Below, piece after piece: positions 43,401 to 53,501 of a stretch of DNA of 64,000 bases (position 1 is the stretch's first letter; every line of letters begins with the position of its first letter). Made by a program: the position numbers and the translations under genes. The notes under the pieces were generated by a model. It was not told where the DNA came from. It saw only the letters and a list, made by a program, of their open reading frames with translations, and searched no databases. The stretch is from Aldrovandia affinis. Lineage: Eukaryota; Chordata; Actinopteri; Notacanthiformes; Halosauridae. Where the stretch lies: contig JAINUG010000737.1 in assembly GCA_029706075.1 (NCBI GenBank), forward strand, positions 1 through 64,000. Direction: 5' to 3'.

Positions 43401-44150
43401 CTTCTGCGTTCTGTAGTTTCTTCCAGACGTATTTCCAGCTGACAAGGTCATCAGATCCCGTGATCTTACATGTGAGGGTGACGGGCTCTCCTGTGAACAG
43501 TTCTGACCATGGAGGATCTGTGGTCAGGGTAGCCTGAGGTCTTCCCTCTGAAACATGGACCGTTCAGAGAGTACAGGGTGACCGGTTATACCAGGGGTTG
43601 TGCCATATCGATGGAATTTTAATAAAAGAGGTGTGACATATTGATGGAATGCTGACCAGGGTTCCATTTCAATTCAGTCCGTTCAGGAAAGGCATTGAGT
43701 TTCAATTCAAAATTGTACAAATCCTCATCCATTTTCCAATTCTTTCATTGAATTTCAGTTAATTTAATAACAGAAGTGTTAGGGTAAATCACTGAAATCC
43801 TGACAAATCAATTGGTCAAAGAGGGAAGAATTAAATTATGCGCACTACAATGCCTGCACCTACTATAACAGTAAAAACAATGATGTCCCCATCTTAACTG
43901 AATAAAAAAGCCTCAAAGTTGCAGACACCGTGCTGGTAACCAGCGTTCTCTTTCAAACATCTGTTGAGGCCACTTTATATATTTAAAATATAAAAAGGCA
44001 TATCATATCTGATAGTGTCTCAGTGGACTATTCAGTAAGATGCAGCTAACACAAAAAACCCACAACAAACAGAAGGGAAAATCAGACCTTATAACTAATA
44101 AACTTTGTTCTTACCTGCCTGCTTTGCAAAGTAAACCAACGCAGTCAGAA
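34154..44150 (-). CDS. 5' part of a divergent receptor gene with an expanded, rearranged A/B array
   Basis: From the right: leader exon L2', D1', D2', then A (42103), B (41696), A (38733), B (38334), A (37780), B (37388, cut), an inverted B-A-B-end segment on the plus strand (34484-35789), and A (34154). No TM or C exon of its own is present. The next exons to the left are D1 to TM of unit 4 (33964-31050), reached by a deletion junction near 34019 and compatible in phase. D1' and D2' are clearly diverged from the D1/D2 of other units. Intact exons are D1', D2', B (41696), A (38733), B (38334), A (37780) and A (34154). Damaged ones are A (42103), with a 10-base deletion and lost acceptor base, and B (37388), with the piggyBac insertion. 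The start-codon exon was not found with confidence. Confidence 0.5.
34800..35094 (+). pseudogene. Inverted exon A with two one-base deletions
   Basis: 295 nt. It lacks a C in the ACCC run before the first cysteine and a G in the run after GGGTTT. Splice sites (TTTTAAG / GTAAGA) are intact but now on the plus strand. Confidence 0.8.
35225..35518 (+). pseudogene. Inverted exon B (open frame, wrong strand)
   Basis: Intact 294-nt B exon (VSLSCEIQG, WMCKWYRDG, LYTCRGEF) lying opposite to the gene. Minus-strand transcripts cannot use it. Confidence 0.82.
35794..37387 (+). mobile_element. Internally deleted piggyBac transposon
   Basis: The ends CCCCCTGAGGTC and GACCTCAGAGGG are inverted repeats, with TTAA at both borders (35790-35793, 37388-37391). 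The frame ending at 36744 carries the cysteine-rich C-terminus of a piggyBac transposase (CNKCVLCKM..CDVPLC..NCFEKWHQ). The catalytic core is missing, so it is non-autonomous. The TTAA on the right lies inside a B exon. The one on the left belongs to a different intron because of the inversion. Confidence 0.85.
37388..37667 (-). pseudogene. Exon B cut by piggyBac
   Basis: B exon complete up to SNPVN. The insertion at its TTAA separates the last 14 bases and the donor, which now lie inverted at 34484-34497. Confidence 0.85.
37780..38076 (-). CDS. Exon A in the rearranged array
   Basis: Intact 297-nt A exon (TVALSCGFGG, SGEYWCRAG). It ends VFTIYG at a GTGAGA donor, a 3' end shared only with the A at 42103. 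Confidence 0.85.
38334..38627 (-). CDS. Exon B in the rearranged array
   Basis: Intact 294-nt B exon with substitutions unique to this copy (WYRGGQELPLDK, VTLSCEIQG). Confidence 0.85.
38733..39029 (-). CDS. Exon A in the rearranged array
   Basis: Open 297-nt A exon (RTDWSSYTISYAALAHSG variant), ending LNIY at a GTAAGA donor. Confidence 0.83.
39089..41040 (+). mobile_element. PIF/Harbinger transposon remnant
   Basis: It interrupts an intron that is continuous at 19738. The ends GGGGATATTTCACGAAGC / GCTCCGTGAAATACCCCC are inverted repeats, with CTG and CAG at the borders, a CWG-type target. The frame 39622-40062 resembles the N-terminal half of a HARBI1-like nuclease (DPLSYSEEHLYERH, GLRFLASGTFLYTVGD, LSKATVCRAVRKV). 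The catalytic half is absent. A tRNA-derived SINE lies inside. Confidence 0.8.
40505..40660 (-). mobile_element. tRNA-derived SINE fragment
   Basis: In reverse, TGTGGCTCAGTTGGTAGAGC (A box) and GGTTCAATCC (B box) lie about 40 bases apart, followed by the fish repeat tail ending in AAGTCGCTTTGAATAGAAGC. It is a SINE head rather than a tRNA gene. Confidence 0.65.
41041..41695. other. Duplicated intron, no gene
   Basis: Collinear with 19738-20400. The two diverge by scattered substitutions only, placing this array and unit 3 in the same duplication history. Confidence 0.6.
41696..41989 (-). CDS. Exon B in the rearranged array
   Basis: Intact 294-nt B exon. Confidence 0.86.
42103..42394 (-). 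pseudogene. Exon A with 10-base deletion and altered acceptor
   Basis: The bases encoding the ALPNTD segment lack ten nucleotides (around 42250), shifting the frame after QRAAL. The acceptor CTTAG is CTTAA, so only a one-base-shifted AG remains. Confidence 0.75.
42575..42847 (-). CDS. Exon D2': divergent B-like second Ig domain
   Basis: 273-nt phase 1-1 exon related to B but diverged (VTLRCEIQSSLTEWVYEW, SQYTCRGHLKTRA). It lacks seven residues between the C and E strands. Open frame and good splice sites. Confidence 0.82.
43257..43547 (-). CDS. Exon D1': divergent first Ig domain
   Basis: 291-nt phase 1-1 exon reading EGRPQATLTTDPPWSELF, with cysteines in VTLTCKITG and TQYWCEAHNG and the core tryptophan in YVWKKLQ. 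The DPPWSELF start is shared with D1 of the other units. The rest is distinct. Open frame. Confidence 0.82.
44115..44150 (-). CDS. Leader exon L2' of the divergent receptor
   Basis: 36-nt exon between CTTGTAG and GTAAGA encoding the hydrophobic LTALVYFAKQA, the same length and phase as L2 elsewhere. A partner start exon is not certain. An ATG with a donor lies at 44506-44537, but its phase does not fit. Confidence 0.65.
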
Positions 44151-45319
44151 CTACAAGGGACAGGTTTGCATAAGGACAGTTAGAAGAGTATTCCAGCAGC
44201 TCACTCTACAAAAGTACTTATTTATTTGCCTTTCATTAGCTACAGTCTGTTAGATGTACTTCAACACATGCAGGCTCCATGTATAAACACAAAAGCTGTA
44301 TTCAAACTCAAATATGTATCATTAAAATTGTACCTCCCTGTACCAGGTACAAGTTTGACTGAGTTTGACTGCCTGAGGCACAGGACCCACTGTTCTTTTT
44401 GTTATTTTGATGCACCAATAGTTAATATAACATGCCATGACTTACAGCAAATTCTATATTACTGTTTATTTTAATAAAAATTAAATTTCATATTTTGGAA
44501 CGTACCTGTCACACAAGGAAATTGGTTGTAGTTTCATGTTCCTTTCAATGGCACGGTATCAGTCACAGACCTGAGCGCAAAGTTCTCCTCATGTCTGTGG
44601 TTTGAGTCTGCTGCTGTTCTTTTATGATTGGCCTCTTCTAAATATAGCTCAATCAGTGGTATTACTGTAACCTCTCATTTCAGAGGAAACTAACATGAAA
44701 GAACATTGAAATGTTCAACTTTCTGCATGTTCAAACAACAGGTACATTCAAATGAATATAAATGCTTTGCCAACAAGTTGCATAAAACATTTAAGTTTGC
44801 ATATATTTTATATTGATATCTGTCTTTTATAATGGTTCTTGAGCAGAATGCATGTACTGCATGTTGGTGTTTTTCAAATGCATTGTCCCCTAGTAATGCA
44901 TTGCTACAACTGTTACTGCTACCACCACTTTAAATTATATGATTAAAATATGTGCTATACTTACTGGAAGTAGTAACATACATTTTAAAGATACCACATC
45001 AGCCTTTGGCAAACACGTTTCTTCTGGAACTCTATATCTAGTTTCATATGATTTTTAATATAGTCTAGAAACCTATTGGTTATTTCAATGCCAAACAATA
45101 ATTGGGCATTGTTGTGACTCAGCTCAGCAAAATGCCACAGAGATGATCTTTTCAGAATTTGCAGGCCACGACTGCACATTGTCATCTTGAAGGTGAAATA
45201 AATTGTTGTGCTACAGTGCCTAACACTAACATGTACAGTCATAGCCCATAATTAGAGGTTTTATAAGTTGATATACAAAATGATACAAAATAATGAAATA
45301 AAATAAAAAGTAAACTATA

Positions 45320-45615
45320 ATCATACCTGTATGGCACAACACCATCATTATACCTGTACACTACAATATTATATCGCTACAGCACAAGTACTATATCTGT
45401 ACAGCACTACAGTATCATTATACTTGTATGTAACATTATTAGACTGTATAGCACTACAGTACCATTATGCCTGTACACTACAGTATTACTAAACCTGTGT
45501 AACATTACAGTATCATTATGCATGTGCAATATATTGTTATTGTACATGTACTGCACTACGGTGTCATTAGTCCTGTACACAGCATCATTATCATACTGTA
45601 CAGTATATGGAAGAA
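45320..45615. repeat. Degenerate tandem repeat
   Basis: Irregular repeats of about 30-35 bases around ACAGTATCATTATACCTGTAC. Open frames across it are repeat translations, not genes. Confidence 0.6.
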
Positions 45616-47609
45616 TGTTGTTGTTATTATTTCCTCTAAATAATGTCATTGCCCTCTAGTGGGTAGTTGGTGAAATACAATTGAGAATTGAATGAATTAA
45701 TAAATATGCAGCAGAGCTAACGTTAGCCAATAGTAATCCGAAGCGGAATGGGCAAAGGCTGGTTTTCTATGACCGCATACAGTTCAAGGTAAAGCGTTGG
45801 ATATTAGATAGAAAACCCAGCAAAAGCTAACAAGGATGTATAAGATGGACAGGGTAATGCTTTTGGACAAATCAAGATGAGAATTGTATGAAGATCCTAG
45901 AGGAAGCTAATACATGTAACGTTGTTTTTGATATGTGTATATTTGTCAATACTTCACCAACAAAATCAACCATGCTTTGGGACTTTAAAGTACCATAATA
46001 ATCAGCAGCAGTGGTTAAAACCTACGGTAGACTCAATAGACCACTTAGCTACATGCTAGATTGAGCAATCTTCTAACTTTCAGCTAGTTATTCCGCTAGT
46101 TCATTTAGCAAACGATTAGAGTTTGCAGCAAGTGGTAAACTATCGTAACATAAAGGAATACACACGACTACACCTACTGAAATATTGGCAGTAGCGGTGG
46201 TTTGCCTGGTTAAGAAAGTAAATGTAGTTCGCTAAATTTCTTGGAGAGGATGGATTAAATATTAGCTTAGTAGCTAGCTAGTTGTAAGTGACAGTTATGA
46301 AGTTCAGGACCCTGCCAGTTCTCAGCTGTGTTACCATAGCAATTGTTATGTTTATGTTATGGAATCATGAAGTATGCCGATAATTCCACCAATGTTAAAT
46401 CAATCAAGAAGTTTATTTTTTTAATCTTTAGTTTAAAAAGTATAAATCGTATCTCTAAACAAAATGGAAGCAATCTCACAGGAGTAGGACCAATTATTAT
46501 ACAATAGTCTGGCGTGTCTATCTTAAAAATGGTAGGAGATGAATCCGGAAGAACAGTTATGGTGGAATATAGAATATAACAGTAATTTATGCATATTATT
46601 GATGTATTTTGATGTTATGCAAACTACTGGACTGTGAGGGAGTCTTCTGAAATGCAAGCTGCAAAACACCAGTTGTACCACACTGACTACATCTATTCTC
46701 TCCCCTTAGAGGAGCACTGAAGGCTGAATACGGTGCATGTGGTTTGCACACATGGCCTGGTCTTTGCAGACATGATGCACTGTGGTCCAGAAAGAGCACG
46801 CTCGACATGAAGAACGCGCTAGCAGTGTTTATTTCAGTCACATACGTCTGAATGCAAAATGTATTCAACCAAGTTAGTGAGAAACTAGTTCAGCACTTTG
46901 TCCAAAAAAACAACAACTTTAATTCCAGTATACCATACCCAGTGTCATTGTTCAGCGTGAATGTTATTGTGACAATAGATTTTAAAAAATGTGTTGGAAT
47001 AGGAAATTGAAGAGATCCAAGTAGAAATGGTAACCCGGGATTCAGCAATTGACTGTAAACACAACTATATAGTGCAGTTTTCCTTACTAAATTATTTAAT
47101 TTAGCGATTTCATGGGACAACATCTGGAACAAACTAAATATCTTAAGTATGAGATGATTCACTTAAATTGCCCTCACTCTCCATAGATGACATGCTGTAT
47201 AATGAAGATAGCTCTTAGTCCGCTCCCAGGCACCTTCGTATAACTCTGTCCAGGGATGCTAAGAGCATTTTATTTAGCACGCATCATGAGTATCAAGGCC
47301 CTTGTCTCGGAAACATGTTTCTGTAGGTTTACCCATCATTCTAAATGAGGCTCCTTGCTCATGTTTTGTACTTGTGATATGAGTAAACCTGTGCAGTCCG
47401 TTTGAAGGCGAGGGCCCTTTAACTTTTGTGACCACAGTAGAGGGAGCACCTCAATCACTAAGCACACACTGACACAGGACACACACTTTTTGGAAAGGGA
47501 TAACAAAGCTTTATTTAAACGGGAGCAGCATAAAAAGGAGTCGGATTGTAGCACACTCCAGGGTCACCACCAGCCACGCACACCAGAGCATTCAGCGCTG
47601 CACTCTAAA

Positions 47610-47820
47610 GTCAACACACACTTGGCAGATGCTCTTATCCAGAGCAAAGTACATTTATGTTCACATACAATCCATTTATGAAGCTGGACATTTACTGAAG
47701 CAATTCAGGTTAAGTACCTTGCTCAAAAGTACAAGAGCAGCATCACCACCTAGGAACTGAACCTGCAACATCTGAATTGCAAGCCAAGTTCCCTAACCAC
47801 AGTACTACATCGCCATCTTG
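47610..47820 (-). mobile_element. tRNA-derived SINE
   Basis: Reverse orientation. It has the teleost SINE landmarks CTCTGGATAAGAGCATCTGC, TTGAGCAAGGTACTTAACC and GCAGGTTCAGTTCC (B box-like) in order. Confidence 0.7.
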
Positions 47821-48476
47821 TGTGGCCAGACAGCATTCAGACACATCTCTGCATACTGCATGTGCAAAGCAGTTTGGCTTAAGGCCTGACTATACTTCAC
47901 TTTAAATATGCATACGCGTATGTAAAATGGCTGCCATGCGTATCCAGCGGTCGTTGGGTGCGTACCTTGTGCACGTCCTCAAGAATTATGGATTTTAAAA
48001 AGCACAGCGTATACTTGTGCCAGCACTAGCAGTTAAATGTTGACAATTTTTCATTGCATTAGAAGGTGAAAATTCACAAAATTAATTCATCTGAAGAAAA
48101 CTCATACATTTTCATCAACTTCCATGGCTGACTTTATTTCCAAAGATCCAAAATAGAAATGAAATATTCACTAAATGCCCATGAACATTTTAAATGAGTA
48201 TGAAGGAATGTTATCACATGTTATTTATTTAAATGAAACAACTGTTCCCACCATCTCCTGCTGCATAATGCCCACGATTGTCCAATTCAGTTCTGAAAAT
48301 TCATATAAAGGTAATTATGGAAACGATAGTCAGAACAGGAAATTATTTAGTGGTCAACTTTCTCTTCATTATTTAGTGGGAAACATACTGGCCCACGCTG
48401 GTATTCCTTTGTTATTAAAGTTATTTCAGTCATTAACTGTACCATGTACAGTGGGATATAGGCCTATAGTGCTCCC

Positions 48477-48523
48477 TCACATTGGTTGAATTTGGATTCC
48501 TGTGTCCACTTGCACAGAGGGAC
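48477..48523 (-). CDS. Unit 5 terminal coding exon
   Basis: 47-nt exon after GATTGCAG. In phase it encodes PSVQVDTGIQIQPM and a TGA stop. The unit-6 counterpart has TAA instead of CAA at the fifth codon. Exon use is inferred from phase only. Confidence 0.5.
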
Positions 48524-51500
48524 CTGCAATCACAGAACATGGATTATGACAAAAAATCTACAGTGCAAAAATATATCTTGAGAAAATCCTTCCATCAGTT
48601 CCTCGTCTGTTGCACTGATGAAATGACTCAACATTACATGAGGCAAAATCTGATTTTAATAATGGCCATGCAAGACAGGTCTGTGGCAAATGTAATATCA
48701 CAAGTAGCCATTATGAAAAAGGACAAGATCTGGACAAGAGAGAGAAGACAAAAGGCCAGGATTCAATAAACGTGTTTCCTTAACTTCCTTTACCAATAAA
48801 TGCAGTTATTGTTGTTTTTCTTTTCTTCAAAAGCAGTTTGGCAACTTCATTTTGGTGACTGCTGAGCTTGCCAAACTGTGTTTGTGGAGTGAATACTGGC
48901 ACTTGCAGTTGATTATAAGTCAAAGTTAAAGGACACATTTTTATTGAATACAGGGAAAAGATGACAAATCAGTATATATAATATCACAAGTAGCCATTAT
49001 GAAAAATAACTTTGTAAATATCATCTTACCTTGGTTTAATGGTTTCAACTGAACGTTAGCGTATAAAGGATGCTGTCCAATAACTGCTGGAGAACCTGGA
49101 GTCAATAAATCAGGATGAACATATTGTGTTTGAGCTCCATAGAATGAGTGATGTTTAAATAGATAACTCTTTGACAGATTGTAAGAGTATCATGGTTTTT
49201 AGTTTAGGACCAGGGTGCTTTTCACACACAGGAAGTGCTAGACATCGGCCTGACCTTGAGTTTCTGTGGTAGGGTCTATTTCCTCATGCATGGCCTCAGA
49301 TGGTAATCTGCGATCTGGAGAAGAGAGAGAAGACAAAAGGCCAGGATTCAATAAACATGTTTCCTTAACTGTAACTTACCAATAAATGCAGTTATTATTG
49401 TTTTTCTTTTCTTCAAAAGCAGTTTGGCAACTTAATTTTTTTACAGTAAATGCAACATGTTTGTTTAACAGTAAATGCAACATGTTTCTTTAACAGTAAA
49501 TGCAAAAATGTTGTCTGTTTTGTTTTTTTCTTCACAAGCACAAGTTAATTTTGATGAATGCTGAACCAAACTAAAAATAATAATACAAGAAAATCAAGTT
49601 TCCCTATATTTGATTAATTGTTGCAATTGTATTATTTTGAAACACTGAATTCATGCACTTATATATTTATTATAATAATGTTTAATTCCTTTGCAATGTT
49701 CATCTTATATACATACATCTTCTTATCAGAATATTCTAAATGTATGGCATGATAAATCATTTTTTTCATTGAAGGCATTAACTAAAGATAATATAATCAT
49801 CAATAAAATTATGTTGACAATTTATTTTAAGAGGTAATTTGTTGTGGGTTTCATGGGTGATTTAAAAGCACGTAATTCATGGACTTTTGTCATTTATTTG
49901 CAATGTTTATATTATAAAATGTATCTTCTAAATGGAATATTCTAAATACCTGGGTGTGATAAATCATTAGTATTACATACCTGATGGTCTGCATTTCTTT
50001 ATGCATCTAACAGCCAACACCACCATAGTTATGAAAATGATGAGACAGCCAGCAAGCCCCAAAACACAGAACAGCACTGCAGTGGGGGAAGAACAGGACA
50101 TACAATTTATTAATTTAAACATAATGTTTCTAACATTGAAGATGAATATCATTTTGATGTAAACTTTAACTTTAACCAAAAATCCCTTAGTAATTATATA
50201 TTAAGGTTAAAAAAACACCATTTAAGGAATACCTCACTGTTCATGCCATCTACATCCACAAACATTATGTGATCCATTGCAAGATAAAACATAAGATCAA
50301 AATCATATTCTAACATAAGCTGCATCAGATTTGCATTAAATCAGACATTATAGATGTGTATAGATTCTAATAACAATGAAACAACAATAGATTTGTTGTG
50401 GAAACCTCCGATAATTTTGTAATGTTCCTTTTTTTTCCTTCAAAATAATTTCAAGGAATAATAACAATTATGTGGGTGTACATTGGATGCTGGAATGTAC
50501 ATCAGCTTTTGATTAACTTGTGGTTGCTACGGTTCACATAACTTACTAATTTGGGGTGTTTTAAAGCAATCACTCATTCTGGAATAATAAGTTGGTCTCT
50601 CTGTTCGGTGGCCGATACATTCATATTCACTCCAATATAAGTTTTTCCTGGACATTGAGATACGTTCATCTTAATGATCAACTCAACTTACTAATATTGG
50701 TTGTTTTAAAAGCTTTGCTGATATGGGAGTGGAATGGTCTGCCTGCTCTGTGTCCTTCACATGCATATTCTTTCTGATAGGAGCCAATCCAGAATCCCAC
50801 TGTGTATCTCTCCCCACTGTGATCCAGTGGGATCTGCTCTCCGTCTCTGTACCATGTGTAGTTCCACTCAGCAGAGATCCCCTGAACCTCACACCTCAGT
50901 GTCAGACTGTCTGTGGTGAAGATCTCTGTCCATCCAGTCTCCAGGGTCACCACAGCCTGAGGACGAGCTGCAACATCAGATATTGAGCTTTATGCGTCTG
51001 AATATATTAAATATATCATATCAAGAGAGAAAATAACATTTAACTTTCTATGTTGATATGTGTTGAATTAAATACTCATGACATTCACTATACTTTACCA
51101 GATATATTTAATAACAGAGAGTCACTGTAGTGGGAGTGAAAGGTCTCTCTCCCTCTCCCAGCTCTACACCAGTACTCTCCACTGTGGGCCAGAGCAGCAG
51201 AGCTGATGGTGTAACTGGACCCATCAGTCCTGCTGCTGTCAGTGTTGGGCAGTGCTGCTCTCTGTGTGTCTTTGTACCAGAGATACTCCCAGCCAGCAGG
51301 ATCTCCCCAAACCCACAGCTCAGGGTGACTCTCTCTCCTGTGTACATCTCTCCACTGGGGGGATTCTGGGTAATAACTGGTTTGGGGATTTTTCCTAAGA
51401 AATGCAGAGGATTTTAAATAAAATTTCAATTGTTGTATTTGAGAAAACAAATATAATAAAATAACCTAATTCTCTTTGACGCATCACCTGAAAAAAGTAT

Positions 51501-53413
51501 GAGTGCATTAATAAATAAAGATATTCTTCCTACACCTACACACACACACACCCACACACACACGTGTCCAGTACTCACCAAATACTTTCAAACTAAACGA
51601 TCCAGGGAATGAAAGGATTTTCTGTTTTTGTCCCCGTTCACCCTGACACCTGTACTTTCCACTGTCTGACTCTGTTACAAATTGGAGGGTGAGATTTTTT
51701 TGGCTTTCGGTACTGCTTGCACTGAGACTTTTAAATCCATTCTGTGTTATTTTGATCCACAAGTATTTCCATCCAGTTCCTTTCCTGATGTCACAACTGA
51801 GGGAGACGGTTTCTCCTGTAAATATCACTGAGCCTGGGTGATCTGTGACCACGACAGCCTGAGGACGATCATCTGAAATGCACACGGGAAACAGACCTCT
51901 CTCTCAATCAATGATACAATTTAGATACAATAACAATCATTCATAAAAACGTAATATGAATCATTTTATAAACCAACAAATAAAACACAAATCTGCTATT
52001 TCAGAAATAAATACTAAAGTATGAGTCTTGATAGGAATAGGTACATTTAGAATTGAACAACCTACCAGAAACTGTAATGCCATGGATTTATAAAAAGTTA
52101 CTGAAAGCTTGTTCACTCAGGTATTCCTCTTTTCCCTCACACTGATACTGCCCACTCTCTTCCTCCCTCACTGAGCGCAGGACAAAATAGAGCCTCCTTC
52201 ACCGAGGGAGCCTGCAAGCTGTGCTTTATGCCCCTGTCTCTGTCTGGTCCAGATAAACGTCCATCCCTCAGATTCAGTCACCTGACAGGTGAGAGTAACT
52301 GTCTCTCCTGGGAACAGCTCTGACCACGGAGGGTCAGCAGTCAGACGAACCCTAGGACTGGACTGTGCAGCTGAAACAGAGTTATAAAAACCAGAGAATC
52401 AAACACAGTTTTCATGATACAAAACGAAGTTTAATAGTTTTAATAAAAATAACTATTTCAACAAAATTATTTTATAACTAAAACTATTTTAAAACCCAAC
52501 GTTAAGCCTGAAGTTAGCTTACTAACCCAGTAATCCTGCTTCATGAGACAGGCCCCTGGTCAGTATGTTTTGGAACATTGCCATTATCACATATCACATC
52601 ATGTATCACACCAAACATTTTTCCTGGTTATATATATTTTTTTCCAGGGAATATCACATGGAGCCCTTTAAATGATGTTCCTGCAAAAACAAATTCTGAA
52701 TTCAAGGAGATAAAAACCCTACCTTTCTGTACACCAAAAAACACCAACGCTGTTGCATCTGAAACAGAATGCATTTTTATTTTAAACAATATCATATATT
52801 TTTGTTCCATTTTTTCAGAGGATAAATAATCTCTTGGGTACATCATTTTCACTGAGTCCTTTTTTCATGCACAATGACCAATGTCTTTTTTTGTTTCATA
52901 AAAAAGCAAACAAATAAACTGAAATAAAGTACTTCTGATAATACTTAACACATTGCAATTTTAAAGTAGGACTGTTCATTTGTAGATAAGAAACAGGCAT
53001 CAGATTTAAACTACATGTTGCAAGATGCAAGTCTTATCGAAGTCAATGAAGAGAAAATTGAACAAATCAAACATGATCTCTCCTTAAAGGTTAAAGTGCA
53101 GAAAGCAATGTAGGAATATTGTAAGTATATTGTTATATTGTAAATGTCAAATGCAAAAAAATTCAGGAGGCTACTATTTAAGTACTGTAATTATATTTTA
53201 CAACCTAAACTATGATAAATTCCATTAGATATTCTGCCACAGAGGTGTTTTTGTAGTGTCTCTATGTGTACTGCACTATATACATTTAACGTCATTATGC
53301 TTAAATGTTACACAGGAATCAACACTTGAATTAACATTATTTCTCATAAGATTTTCAGAAAGGCAGGATTTGAAATGTGTCTACTTACAAAGCAGAATGA
53401 ACATTGTGTCCAT
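48477..53413 (-). CDS. Unit 5: inhibitory-like Fc-receptor-like Ig receptor
   Basis: Exon order is L1, L2, D1, D2, A, C', TM', cyt1, cyt2, terminal. The ectodomain exons are of the same families as units 1-4, but the membrane exon has no charged residue in the helix (LAGCLIIFITMVVLAVR). The tail is assembled from short phase 1-1 exons and includes HPLYANVQLKP, a tyrosine motif close to an ITIM and also a Grb2-type YxN site. The tail ends QIQPM. D1 is badly disrupted and A lacks one base. Joining L1-L2-D2-C'-TM'-tail stays in frame and would give a two-Ig receptor. The signal peptide is intact (MDTMFILLYATALVFFGVQK). Inhibitory function is inferred from the tail. Confidence 0.65.
49030..49095 (-). 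CDS. Unit 5 cyt2 exon with YANV motif
   Basis: 66-nt phase 1-1 exon (SPAVIGQHPLYANVQLKPLN) between CTCCAG and GTAAGA. The tyrosine is followed by valine at +3, but the -2 position is proline, so it is ITIM-like rather than canonical. Confidence 0.7.
49255..49314 (-). CDS. Unit 5 cyt1 exon
   Basis: 60-nt phase 1-1 exon encoding RRLPSEAMHEEIDPTTETQ, acceptor CTCCAG, donor GTCAGG. If the donor is not used, the frame stops after GQADV. Confidence 0.65.
49437..49512. repeat. Short tandem repeat in unit 5 tail intron
   Basis: Three copies of a unit of about 27 bases around TTAACAGTAAATGCAACATG. Absent from unit 6. Confidence 0.8.
49981..50076 (-). CDS. Unit 5 TM' exon: uncharged transmembrane helix
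   Basis: 96-nt phase 1-1 exon encoding LFCVLGLAGCLIIFITM, then a short basic stop-transfer (RCIKKCR). Acceptor CACTGCAG, donor GTATGT. It is unrelated to the TM exon of units 1-4. Confidence 0.82.
50692..50967 (-). CDS. Unit 5 exon C': last Ig domain, inhibitory form
   Basis: 276-nt exon. The first two thirds are nearly identical to C of units 1 and 3, including NYT. The end after GERYT is different (GFWIGSYQKEYACEGHRAGR), and the acidic stalk is replaced by KTTNI. Intact frame. Confidence 0.86.
51099..51394 (-). pseudogene. Unit 5 exon A, one-base deletion
   Basis: 296 nt. It has CTCCCC with four C (51303-51308) instead of five, which shifts the frame after CGFG. Splice sites are intact, so skipping is possible. 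Confidence 0.78.
51579..51872 (-). CDS. Unit 5 exon D2
   Basis: Intact 294-nt D2 (SLSCDIRKGTGWKYLW, GKYRCQGERG). Confidence 0.86.
52066..52370 (-). pseudogene. Unit 5 exon D1, disrupted
   Basis: 305 nt against a usual 291. There are insertions near 52086 (TTTATAAAA region) and 52119 (AGGTATT region) and a one-base loss near 52188. The frame is lost and a TAA appears. These are not simple homopolymer errors. Confidence 0.8.
52723..52758 (-). CDS. Unit 5 leader exon L2
   Basis: 36 nt, ATALVFFGVQK core, correct phase. Confidence 0.75.
53389..53413 (-). CDS. Unit 5 leader exon L1
   Basis: ATG exon encoding MDTMFILL before GTAAGT. Confidence 0.75.
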
Positions 53414-53489
53414 CTCCGTTCAGACTTTAACACTGTGTCAATGCGTCACCAGAGACCAAGCAGCCTAGTCAGCTCACCTCAGTTTCTTA

Positions 53490-53501
53490 AATAGCCTGCA
53501 A
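53490..53501 (+). promoter_or_regulatory. ETS-like motif upstream of unit 5
   Basis: AAAGAGGAGGTG with GGAG core, as in units 2 and 6. Confidence 0.35.

Larger units (their letters stand above)
44151..48476. other. Intergenic region between the 44-kb leader and unit 5
   Basis: No gene found. The left part holds the promoter side of the divergent gene. 46600-48470 resembles 54660-56266 (3' flanks of units 5 and 6). 45000-45245 matches 54250-54440 in inverted orientation. A SINE lies at 47610-47820. The short open frames here carry no recognisable domain. Confidence 0.5.

Noticed and set aside
44506-44537. ATG plus GTACG donor as the first leader exon of the 44-kb gene
   Set aside because: The 32-nt exon ends in phase 2, whereas the following leader exon needs phase 1. 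Kept only as an unproven candidate.
45407-45649. 80-codon Asn/Tyr-rich frame
   Set aside because: Translation of a degenerate tandem repeat.
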